From an uncultured Oceanospirillaceae bacterium (GTDB taxonomy: Bacteria; Pseudomonadota; Gammaproteobacteria; Pseudomonadales; Oceanobacteraceae), in assembly GCA_937974825.1 (NCBI GenBank), contig CALJVD010000211.1, positions 1 through 47,373 on the forward strand: a stretch of DNA of 47,373 bases. Reading direction: 5' to 3'. Positions 1-6,707 of the stretch are shown here, in pieces. Numbering within the stretch: position 1 is the stretch's first letter; every line of letters begins with the position of its first letter. Position numbers and translations under genes: made by a program. The notes below the pieces were generated by a model that had not been told where the DNA came from, did no database searches, and saw nothing but the letters and a program-made list of their open reading frames with translations.

Positions 1-125
1 GAGCCTGGAGCCTGGAGCCTGGAGCCTGGAGCCTGGAGCCTGGAGCCTGGAGCCTGGAGCCGAGAGCTGGGAGCCGAGAGCTGGGAGTCGAGAGCTGGGA
101 GTCGAGAGCCTGGAGTCGAGAGCCG
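1..125. repeat. Heptamer tandem repeat array (GAGCCTG family)
   Basis: Eight perfect head-to-tail copies of the 7-bp unit GAGCCTG fill positions 1-56. From 57 to about 125 the 7-bp period continues, but units alternate between GAGCCGA/GAGTCGA and GAGCTGG/GAGCCTG, so the array looks like a 14-bp repeat there. It starts at the window edge and probably extends further left. There are no unique spacers, so it is not a CRISPR. It lies downstream, in the direction of transcription, of the leftward tRNA cluster. I see no ORF or promoter in it. Confidence 0.9.
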
Positions 126-141
126 TAGTTTGCACCAGACC

Positions 142-179
142 CTAGGCACTAGGCACTAGGCGTAACGAGAGTCTAGGCA
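142..179. repeat. Short CTAGGCA heptamer repeats
   Basis: Three adjacent 7-bp units (CTAGGCA, CTAGGCA, CTAGGCG) lie at 142-162 and a further CTAGGCA at 173-179. The reverse complement of the unit, read as TGCCTAG, matches a rotated form of the neighbouring GAGCCTG repeat (AGCCTGG) at 5 of 7 positions. The two arrays may therefore be diverged versions of one repeat on opposite strands. The rest of 180-256 holds nothing I recognise. Confidence 0.7.
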
Positions 180-256
180 CCAGACGCAATGTCGAGAGCT
201 TCGAGTATATATTTTAATATCTGAGGATTTTATAGCTGCGAGGGTATTTTTGATTT

Positions 257-333
257 TGGCGCGCTCGGAAGGATTCGAACCTTCGACCGCCTGGTTCGTA
301 GCCAGGTACTCTATCCAGCTGAGCTACGAGCGC
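257..333 (-). tRNA. tRNA-Arg (anticodon ACG)
   Basis: Read on the minus strand this folds as a full cloverleaf. The acceptor stem is GCGCTCG/CGAGCGC with discriminator G and an encoded CCA (257-259 on the plus strand). The anticodon stem is CCTGG/CCAGG, loop CTACGAA, anticodon ACG. The T arm is GAAGG-TTCGAAT-CCTTC. ACG is the usual bacterial tRNA-Arg read as inosine-CG, decoding CGU/CGC/CGA. It is 77 nt long and identical to the copy at 379-455, and is the last gene of the csrA-side tRNA cluster. Confidence 0.98.
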
Positions 334-378
334 GCAAAAAATCTTTATTTACTATTCAATGAACATTCTTGGGAAGAA

Positions 379-455
379 TGGCGCGCTCGGAAGGATTCGA
401 ACCTTCGACCGCCTGGTTCGTAGCCAGGTACTCTATCCAGCTGAGCTACGAGCGC
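379..455 (-). tRNA. tRNA-Arg (anticodon ACG), second copy
   Basis: This is a 77-nt cloverleaf identical base for base to the tRNA at 257-333, with anticodon ACG in loop CTACGAA and an encoded CCA. The two copies are separated by 45 bp. The arrangement tRNA-Ser then repeated tRNA-Arg(ACG) downstream of csrA matches the serV-argVYZQ cluster known in enterics, here with two Arg copies visible. Confidence 0.98.
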
Positions 456-467
456 ACTAGTAAAACG

Positions 468-557
468 TGGCGGAGAGAGAGGGATTCGAACCCTCGATAG
501 GGTTAAACCTATACGCCCTTAGCAGGGGCGCGCCTTCAGCCACTCGGCCATCTCTCC
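468..557 (-). tRNA. tRNA-Ser (anticodon GCT)
   Basis: This is a class II tRNA of 90 nt on the minus strand, reading AGC/AGU codons. The acceptor stem is GGAGAGA/TCTCTCC with discriminator G and an encoded CCA (468-470). The anticodon loop is CTGCTAA, anticodon GCT. There is a long variable arm, as expected for serine tRNAs, and the T arm is GAGGG-TTCGAAT-CCCTC. It is first of three tRNAs read leftwards and lies 75 bp beyond the csrA stop. Confidence 0.98.
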
Positions 558-632
558 AACACGGCGCGCATGATACCACGTTTATTTAAAATGCAAAGGG
601 GAATTTTAAGAAAATTACCTCTTTAATGCTTT

Positions 633-830
633 CTAGTAGTTTCCGTAGGTATCATCCTCTGCATTTTTCTCGCGCTGAATGCGCTGATAAATCTCTTCAC
701 GGTGAACTGCAACTTCTTTCGGAGCGTTAACACCGATACGAACTTGATTACCTTTAACCCCCAAAACGGTTACAGTAACTTCGTCACCAATCATTAAAGT
801 TTCGCCAACACGGCGAGTTAGAATCAACAT
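633..830 (-). CDS. csrA: Carbon storage regulator CsrA
   Basis: CsrA is a small dimeric RNA-binding protein that recognises GGA motifs in mRNA leaders and alters translation and stability; it controls carbon storage, motility and biofilm genes. The 65-residue product begins MLILTRRVGETLMIGD, the canonical beta-strand start with the conserved RRVGE segment, and its core (VRIGVNAPKEVAVHREEIY) contains the RNA-contacting VHREEIY stretch. Length is normal for the family. The start is fixed by an AAGGAG ribosome site just upstream. It is followed by tRNA-Ser/Arg and preceded by lysC, the usual order in Pseudomonas-like genomes. Its leader contains several GGA motifs, suggesting autoregulation (inference). 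Confidence 0.98.
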   Translation of the reverse strand: MLILTRRVGETLMIGDEVTVTVLGVKGNQVRIGVNAPKEVAVHREEIYQRIQREKNAEDDTYGNY

Positions 831-876
831 AAGAATCTCCTTTATTCCTTGTTACTAGGGTGCAATTTTTCCTACT

Positions 877-953
877 CTCTAATTCAAAATTGACCGTTAC
901 TTTTGAAGTATAGTCAAAATTAGAGTTTCCCTAACATAATACTCTGTTAGGGA
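877..953 (-). promoter_or_regulatory. csrA upstream region with two dyads and candidate -10
   Basis: Two inverted repeats lie between lysC and csrA. The first joins CTCTAATT (877-884) to AATTAGAG (918-925), with an inner TTGAC/GTCAA pair (890-894 and 913-917). The second is a perfect 9-bp stem TCCCTAACA (928-936) / TGTTAGGGA (945-953) with an 8-nt loop. On the minus strand a TATACT hexamer (907-912) could be a -10 element for csrA, but no good -35 is visible. The second hairpin could instead end lysC transcripts, although no T-run follows directly. Confidence 0.45.
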
Positions 954-999
954 GTACTTCTCGAACATTTGTTACTTTTCGAAACAAAAACACACTGTT

Positions 1000-2235
1000 T
1001 TACTCTTCAACAGTCGCATCAGCGTCTAAGTCAAAAGCGGTGTGCAATGCACGAACAGCAAGCTCTAAGTATTTCTCTGCAATCACCACTGAAATTTTAA
1101 TTTCAGAGGTGGTAATCGCTAGAATATTAATGTTTTCGTCGGCTAGCACTTTGAACATTTTACTCGCAACACCTGCGTGTGAGCGCATACCAACCCCTAC
1201 TAATGATACCTTACAGATTTCATCCGTACTGGTTACAGAACGAGCTTTAAGATCAGTAGCCACTTCATTAAGTACTTTAACGGCTTGCTTATAGTCAATA
1301 CGGTTTACTGTGAAGGTAAAGTCTGTGGTGCCGTCTTCTGAAACGTTCTGTACGATCATATCAACTTCGATATTTACATCGCTGATCGCACCAAGAATAC
1401 GGGAAGCAATACCAGGAACGTCAGGCACACCTTTAATGGTTAGCTTGGCTTCATCACGGTTAAATGCAATTCCAGAGATAATTGGGTTTTCCACGTAGTC
1501 TTTCTCCTCAACAGTAATTAGGGTGCCGTTACCTTCTTTCATCGAAGAAAGTACACGTAAAGGAACTTTGTATTTACCAGCAAATTCAACCGCACGAATT
1601 TGTAGAACTTTCGAACCAAGGCTGGCGAGCTCTAGCATTTCTTCGAAGGTAATTTTATCTAAACGGCGTGCCGCAGGAGCAACACGAGGGTCTGTGGTAT
1701 AAACACCATCAACGTCAGTATAAATCTGACACTCATCGGCTTTTAAAGCAGCGGCTAAGGCAACTGCCGTGGTATCCGAACCACCACGACCCAAGGTTGT
1801 GATGTTATTGTTTTCATCGATACCTTGGAAGCCAGCAGCAATCACTACGCCACCGTTATCAAGCACTTCGCGCATACTGTCTGTCGCGATGTCTTCAATA
1901 CGGGCTTTCATATGTGAGCTATCGGTTTTGATACCTACTTGCCAACCAGTGAATGAGCGAGCATTAATACCACGCTTTTGTAAGGCTATTGCTAACAAAG
2001 CGATGGTTACCTGCTCACCTGTTGAAACTAACGTATCCATTTCACGTGGCTCAGGGTTTTCAGAGATGGATTGTGCCAAACCGATAAGACGGTTGGTTTC
2101 ACCGCTCATTGCGGATAATACAATCACCATTTGATGGCCAGCATCGTGGAAGGATTTTACTTTGTCGGCAACCGCTTCGATACGCTCAACTGAGCCTACG
2201 GAAGTACCGCCATATTTTTGAACAAAAAGCGCCAT
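1000..2235 (-). CDS. lysC: Aspartate kinase (aspartokinase)
   Basis: This enzyme phosphorylates L-aspartate, the first step toward lysine, threonine, methionine and diaminopimelate; it is cytoplasmic. The 411-residue product starts MALFVQKYGGTSVGS with the kinase KYGGTS signature at residues 7-12. It carries the GRGGSDTTAVALA nucleotide-binding segment mid-protein and two C-terminal ACT domains (ITTSEIKISVV near the end), which bind feedback inhibitors. Length matches the single-function aspartokinases of Pseudomonas. It lies between alaS and csrA, on the same strand as both. A strong terminator separates it from alaS, so it probably has its own promoter. Confidence 0.97.
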   Translation of the reverse strand: MALFVQKYGGTSVGSVERIEAVADKVKSFHDAGHQMVIVLSAMSGETNRLIGLAQSISENPEPREMDTLVSTGEQVTIALLAIALQKRGINARSFTGWQVGIKTDSSHMKARIEDIATDSMREVLDNGGVVIAAGFQGIDENNNITTLGRGGSDTTAVALAAALKADECQIYTDVDGVYTTDPRVAPAARRLDKITFEEMLELASLGSKVLQIRAVEFAGKYKVPLRVLSSMKEGNGTLITVEEKDYVENPIISGIAFNRDEAKLTIKGVPDVPGIASRILGAISDVNIEVDMIVQNVSEDGTTDFTFTVNRIDYKQAVKVLNEVATDLKARSVTSTDEICKVSLVGVGMRSHAGVASKMFKVLADENINILAITTSEIKISVVIAEKYLELAVRALHTAFDLDADATVEE

Positions 2236-2347
2236 GGTAGTGATCTACAAATTAGTAGTTAACGAAAGGGCGTATATTAAACAATAAATTACTAGAACTC
2301 GCTAGATGGTGGGCGTTTGATTGCTGAAATATATAGGGATCAGGCAT

Positions 2348-2375
2348 AAAAAAGACGACCTTAGTCGTCTTTTTT
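2348..2375 (-). terminator. Rho-independent terminator after alaS
   Basis: A perfect 12-bp stem AAAAAAGACGAC / GTCGTCTTTTTT closes on the 4-nt loop CTTA (2360-2363). It starts 17 bp beyond the alaS stop. The symmetric A and T tracts would let it work on both strands. It separates alaS from lysC. Confidence 0.93.
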
Positions 2376-2391
2376 ATTCTACTTATTCAAC

Positions 2392-5022
2392 CTAAGCAAT
2401 AGCTGCTTCAGCCCACTTTTCGAATGCAGCCAGAGCATCTTTAATACCTGCTGGATTTTGACCGCCCGCTTGCGCCATTTCGGGCTTACCACCCCCACGG
2501 CCATCAACATAGGCAGCGCACTCTTTAACAGCATCACCCGCTTTTGCTTTACAGATAAGGTCTTTAGTCACCCCTGCCAACAAAGTAACCTTCCCTTCGT
2601 TTTCAGACGCCAGCATAATTAACCCTGAACCAAGCTTATTTTTTAGCTGATCCATAGTATTACGTAAGGTATTAACATCGGCACCAGCCAACTCTGCTGC
2701 CAATATTTTTACGCCATTAATGTCTTTGGCTTGAGTGGCTAAATCATTACCAGCACTCAATGCACTTTTAGCCTTAAGAGCTGCTAATTCTTTTTCAAGT
2801 GCATGGGCACGAGTTTGTAACTGCTCTACTTTTTCAATCACTTTATCGCTAGACGTTTTAAAGCTGCTTGCCAGTTTTGCTAACGTTTTCTCTTCCGCTG
2901 CAATAAAGTCGAGCGCAGCCGCACCAACCACAGCCTCTATACGACGAACACCGGCTGCGATACCGCTTTCTGAGGTGATTTTTAACAGGCCAATATCACC
3001 CGTACGCTGCGCATGCGTACCACCGCACAACTCAATTGAGAAATTGTCCACGCCCATGGTTAGCACTCGTACTTCATCGTCGTATTTTTCACCGAACAAA
3101 GCAAGTGCACCGGCTTCGCGTGCATCATCAATATTCATCAAGCGAGTACTTACTTCTGTATTAGCACGAATCTGCGCGTTCACTATACGTTCAATTTGTT
3201 CTAGCTCGTCGCTTTTAACGGCTTCTAAGTGTGAGAAGTCAAAGCGTAGCTTGTCATAGGTAACTAACGAGCCTTTCTGCGCTACATGCTCGCCCAGCAC
3301 TTGACGTAACGCAGCATGTAATAAATGCGTAGCAGAGTGATGAATAGCTGTTGCCTGGCGTTTATCGGCATCGACCGAGGCTGTCAGTGTATCACCAACC
3401 TTAACTTGCCCTTCAACCAGCACACCTTGGTGCAGGTGGTTACCACTTTCTTTTTGTGTGTCTTTCACTTGGAAAACCACACCCTCTGCTTTTAAGAATC
3501 CGGTATCACCGCACTGACCACCACTTTCGCCATAGAATGCAGTTTCATCCAACACCAATACAGCCACATCGCCCGCATTAAGCTCAGTGACAGCGTCGCC
3601 TTCTTTAAATAGGGCTTTAACCGTGCCGGTATTTTCTAGTTGGCTGTAACCTAAGAAAGCCGTTTCACCTTCTATTTCTAGTCCTTTACCGTAGTTCGCC
3701 GCAAAGTTGCCTGCTGCACGTGCTTGCTGACGTTGTTTTTCCATGGCAGCTTCGAAGCCTGCCTCATCAACCTTAAGCTCTTTTTCACGAGCAACGTCAG
3801 CAGTTAAATCCAGTGGGAAACCGTAGGTATCATAGAGTTTGAACGCCACATCACCAGGGATAGTGTCACCCGACAACTGGGCAATCTCATCATTTAAAAT
3901 AGCCATGCCTTTATCAAGCGTCTTAGCAAACTGCTCTTCTTCTAAGCGCAGTACTTTTTGCACATGATCGGCTAGCTTTGCTAGTTCGGGATAGGCTTCA
4001 CCCATTTGTTCAACTAAAGCAGGTACTAATTTAGAGAAAAACCCGATAGGCGCATTCAACATATGTCCGTGGCGAATGGCACGACGAATAATACGGCGCA
4101 ACACGTAGCCGCGACCTTCGTTTGATGGCAACACACCATCCACAATTAAGAAACTTGTTGAACGAATGTGGTCGGCAATAACGCGCAATGATTTGTTTTC
4201 AGTATCTTTGCAACCCGTTAGCTCACCGGCCGCGGTTAGCAATGCTTGGAATAAATCAATTTCATAGTTGCTGTGTACGCCCTGCATAATGGCAGAAATA
4301 CGCTCAAGCCCCATACCGGTATCGACCGATGGCTTAGGCAGCGGAACCATCTCACCGTTTTCCTTACGCTCATATTGCATGAAAACGTTGTTCCAGATTT
4401 CAATAAAGCGGTCGCCATCTTCTTCAGGCGTGCCAGGCTTACCACCCCAGATATGATCACCATGATCGTAAAAAATTTCTGTACAAGGACCGCAGGGACC
4501 GGTATCACCCATTTGCCAGAAGTTATCCGATGCAAAACGCTCGCCTTTGTTATCACCAATTCGAATAATCTTGTCGGCAGGAATACCAATTTCTTTATTC
4601 CATAAATCAAACGCTTCATCGTCTTCTGCATAAACAGTAACAAGCAATTTTTCTTCAGGAATATTTAGCCATTCTGCTGAAGTTAAAAACTCCCACGCAT
4701 ATTTAATAGCGTCTTCTTTGAAGTAATCACCAAAACTAAAGTTACCTAGCATTTCGAAGAAGGTATGGTGACGCGCAGTGTAACCAACATTTTCTAAGTC
4801 GTTGTGTTTACCACCCGCACGCACACATCGCTGCGAGGAGGCTGCTCGGGTATAGCTACGTTGCTCTTTACCTAAAAATAAATCTTTAAACTGAACCATG
4901 CCGGCGTTAGTAAAAAGTAAGGTAGGATCGTTGCCAGGAATTAATGGGCTTGAAGCCACAACTTCATGTCCTTTAGAGGCAAAGAATTTTAAGAATGCTT
5001 GGCGAATTTCAGAGCTTTTCAT
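2392..5022 (-). CDS. alaS: Alanine--tRNA ligase
   Basis: AlaS charges tRNA-Ala and hydrolyses mischarged Ser/Gly-tRNA. The 876-residue product has the N-terminal class II catalytic domain (FFASKGHEVVASSPLIPGND, then TNAGMVQFKDLFLG) and a central editing domain with the zinc-ligand HxxxH motif (HHSATHLLHAAL) and CGGTHAQRTGD. The C-terminal region has a coiled-coil stretch followed by the C-Ala domain ending in a glycine-rich GRGGGKPEMAQAGG. Length is standard. Transcription ends at a strong hairpin at 2348-2375. In enterics recX directly precedes alaS; here about 3.9 kb of plus-strand genes lies between them. Confidence 0.99.
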   Translation of the reverse strand: MKSSEIRQAFLKFFASKGHEVVASSPLIPGNDPTLLFTNAGMVQFKDLFLGKEQRSYTRAASSQRCVRAGGKHNDLENVGYTARHHTFFEMLGNFSFGDYFKEDAIKYAWEFLTSAEWLNIPEEKLLVTVYAEDDEAFDLWNKEIGIPADKIIRIGDNKGERFASDNFWQMGDTGPCGPCTEIFYDHGDHIWGGKPGTPEEDGDRFIEIWNNVFMQYERKENGEMVPLPKPSVDTGMGLERISAIMQGVHSNYEIDLFQALLTAAGELTGCKDTENKSLRVIADHIRSTSFLIVDGVLPSNEGRGYVLRRIIRRAIRHGHMLNAPIGFFSKLVPALVEQMGEAYPELAKLADHVQKVLRLEEEQFAKTLDKGMAILNDEIAQLSGDTIPGDVAFKLYDTYGFPLDLTADVAREKELKVDEAGFEAAMEKQRQQARAAGNFAANYGKGLEIEGETAFLGYSQLENTGTVKALFKEGDAVTELNAGDVAVLVLDETAFYGESGGQCGDTGFLKAEGVVFQVKDTQKESGNHLHQGVLVEGQVKVGDTLTASVDADKRQATAIHHSATHLLHAALRQVLGEHVAQKGSLVTYDKLRFDFSHLEAVKSDELEQIERIVNAQIRANTEVSTRLMNIDDAREAGALALFGEKYDDEVRVLTMGVDNFSIELCGGTHAQRTGDIGLLKITSESGIAAGVRRIEAVVGAAALDFIAAEEKTLAKLASSFKTSSDKVIEKVEQLQTRAHALEKELAALKAKSALSAGNDLATQAKDINGVKILAAELAGADVNTLRNTMDQLKNKLGSGLIMLASENEGKVTLLAGVTKDLICKAKAGDAVKECAAYVDGRGGGKPEMAQAGGQNPAGIKDALAAFEKWAEAAIA

Positions 5023-5133
5023 ACAAATGGCTATCCGTGAACGGGTTAGTTAGAAAAAAATGCAAGTATAGCCTTTTATAGCCATAACTCTAAGTACTGT
5101 ATTAAAAATCATTTACTATCCATTTAGTATCAC

Positions 5134-5170
5134 TTGACAATAAGCAAAAATAAGATAACTATATAGTTAT
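5134..5170 (+). promoter_or_regulatory. Promoter with palindromic operator before the DUF2892 gene
   Basis: A consensus -35 hexamer TTGACA occupies 5134-5139. A perfect 16-bp palindrome ATAACTAT/ATAGTTAT spans 5155-5170 and would cover the -10 position (for example TAACTA at 5156-5161, spacing 16). A dyad over the -10 box is the classic placement for a repressor site. DUF2892 genes are often under ArsR-family sulfur-sensing repressors, but no regulator gene is present nearby, so the factor is unknown. Confidence 0.5.
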
Positions 5171-5196
5171 ATACAAAACAGAAAGAGGTACGAACT

Positions 5197-5400
5197 ATGA
5201 ATATTGATCGCGCTATGTTCGCTTTTGCAGGCATTATGGTTTTAGTGTCGTTAGCACTTACACACTTCGTACATGCTAACTGGGTTTGGTTAACTGTATT
5301 TGTTGGGGCTAACCTCCTACAAGCCTCTTTTACCGGATTTTGTCCTGCAGCGAAGTTATTTAAGGCACTGGGGCTTAAACCAGGTAATGCATTCAAATAA
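5197..5400 (+). CDS. DUF2892 (YgaP-like) small membrane protein
   Basis: This is a 67-residue protein with two hydrophobic segments (about residues 6-24 and 29-43) followed by the family hallmark ASFTGFCPAAKLFKALGL. This matches the C-terminal membrane domain of the rhodanese YgaP, which occurs as a stand-alone DUF2892 protein in many bacteria and is often linked to sulfide or persulfide handling. No rhodanese domain is present here. The ATG has an AAGAGG ribosome site 8 nt upstream, and a palindrome overlaps the likely promoter. Its precise biochemical function is unknown. Confidence 0.85.
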   Translation: MNIDRAMFAFAGIMVLVSLALTHFVHANWVWLTVFVGANLLQASFTGFCPAAKLFKALGLKPGNAFK

Positions 5401-5508
5401 CCTTTTGCGTCTTTCTTATTAGGTAATCAGCATGGCGGAATATAACCGCCTCGCTACCAAATACTTCTTTATAATAGGGGCATAACAACCAAACAATTGG
5501 AGCTTGTT

Positions 5509-6480
5509 GTGCGCCTATTTATTTCTTGGATTCTTATATCGCTCAGCTTTGTTGCATCGGCCGCTGAGTGGAACACTTATCCTGCAGAACTACCACAGTT
5601 CGATTACTCTGGTGACAAACTGAAAAGTCATTGGGACATTCTTACCATGGGTACTCGCCATGAGTTTCCTGATGAAGTCTTTTTACAAGCCATGTCAGAA
5701 ACCTATCCTGACTTAAAGGCGCATATGCTTTCATTAGCAAAAAAACCTGATGCACACCCTGCGGTGAAAGCTCTACTCGATGATAACTACACACCCTTAG
5801 CACAGGCGTTGCAGAAAACTTGGCGTTACCACTACGAAGGTAAGTACCAGCAGTCCTATGAACTAGGCATGCAACTGGGTACTGCTGGAATGGTTCCTGC
5901 GATTTATTCAAAACTAATGTATGCCACTTTTATGGTGCATTCATCCGCAGAAAAACTAGCAATCTTTCGTGATGCTGCAGCAGAATCTGAGCCGTTACTA
6001 GAACTAACACCCGGTTATGACTTTGGTGACTTTGGTTTGCTTTATGCACGTGTGCGCATACTAGAACGCCTAGGTACTACCGCAGCATTAGCCACCGGCT
6101 ACTTAGGCTCAACTCAGAAAAAACTTAAGCAATTAAGCGAACGCCACCCTACTAACAGTTTGTACCCGACAACCTTTGCTGCCATACAAGCCGGAGTCGT
6201 TGAGCGGGTTGGTTCACTGATTGGCCGTATTACTTATGGAGCTACCGAAGGTCGTACCTTAGCGGGCTTTAGTGAAGCCTTAGAGTTACAAAGTAACTTG
6301 CCAGTGATCTACAATGAATTTATTGTAGCTCTTAATCGTATTAACCCTAAAAAGCACAAAGCTTTAATACAGGATCTGTCTGAACGCTGCATAGCACTAA
6401 CACCATACAGTGCGGAAGAGGCATTAAACCAAGCACTTTGTACAAGTGAATACCAACAACATGAACTGGTGGAAAATTGA
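5509..6480 (+). CDS. Secreted hypothetical protein, helical-repeat-like
   Basis: I do not recognise a named family. From a GTG start at 5509 (GGAG ribosome site 6 nt upstream; a TTG at 5497 is a weaker alternative) the product is 323 residues. Residues 1-18 form a signal peptide (MRLFISWILISLSFVASA, predicted cleavage before AEW), so it is exported and probably periplasmic. The remainder is mostly alpha-helical, rich in Ala, Leu and Tyr, with repeated helix-pair patterns (for example WRYHYEGKYQQSYELGMQLG) resembling TPR-type folds. No catalytic motif is visible. It overlaps the next gene by 4 nt and probably forms an operon with the small membrane protein and the hydrolase. Confidence 0.8.
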   Translation: MRLFISWILISLSFVASAAEWNTYPAELPQFDYSGDKLKSHWDILTMGTRHEFPDEVFLQAMSETYPDLKAHMLSLAKKPDAHPAVKALLDDNYTPLAQALQKTWRYHYEGKYQQSYELGMQLGTAGMVPAIYSKLMYATFMVHSSAEKLAIFRDAAAESEPLLELTPGYDFGDFGLLYARVRILERLGTTAALATGYLGSTQKKLKQLSERHPTNSLYPTTFAAIQAGVVERVGSLIGRITYGATEGRTLAGFSEALELQSNLPVIYNEFIVALNRINPKKHKALIQDLSERCIALTPYSAEEALNQALCTSEYQQHELVEN

Positions 6481-6704
6481 CTGCTAACCCTTGGCTTTTA
6501 TTAGCCATGCTGCCTGCTGCAGCCCTCTTAATGCTACACCTTGCCGTCGGTCCTTTTGGGCATCCGACGCTTTTGCATTGGCACGTTAGCTGGAAAAAAC
6601 GCTCTAGCGCTTTAAAGTACGGATTGCTTCTTATCGCAATTACACTACTTATACTCGGCACTGCACAACTACTAGGACTGTGGGGAACTCCCATAGAACA
6701 ATGA
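6477..6704 (+). CDS. Small two-helix membrane protein, unknown function
   Basis: This 75-residue protein has two hydrophobic segments, about residues 6-24 and 47-66, joined by a short polar loop holding HPTLLHWHVSWKKRSS. It starts with TTG inside the stop of the upstream gene (a TTGA overlap), with GGTGG just ahead, which implies translational coupling. The hydrolase starts 3 nt after its stop. I do not recognise a family. Position suggests it works with the secreted protein encoded upstream, for example as a membrane partner; this is inference from linkage only. Confidence 0.7.
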   Translation: MTANPWLLLAMLPAAALLMLHLAVGPFGHPTLLHWHVSWKKRSSALKYGLLLIAITLLILGTAQLLGLWGTPIEQ

Positions 6705-6707
6705 TGT

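Noticed and set aside
1..125. CRISPR array
   Set aside because: The repeats are 7 bp and directly adjacent, with no unique spacers and no cas genes, so this is a simple tandem repeat.
1769..2134. 121-codon frame antisense to lysC
   Set aside because: It lies wholly inside lysC on the other strand; composition is a shadow of the aspartokinase codons and there is no ribosome site or family resemblance.
2735..3259. 174-codon frame antisense to alaS
   Set aside because: It is long but fully within alaS. The Ser/Ala/Leu-rich translation is typical of the complement of a coding strand.
4236..4643. 135-codon frame in another reading frame of alaS
   Set aside because: It overlaps the conserved catalytic domain of AlaS in a shifted frame, with no independent evidence.
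5130..5396. 88-codon frame antisense to the DUF2892 gene
   Set aside because: The DUF2892 frame has a promoter, ribosome site and family motif; the antisense frame has none.
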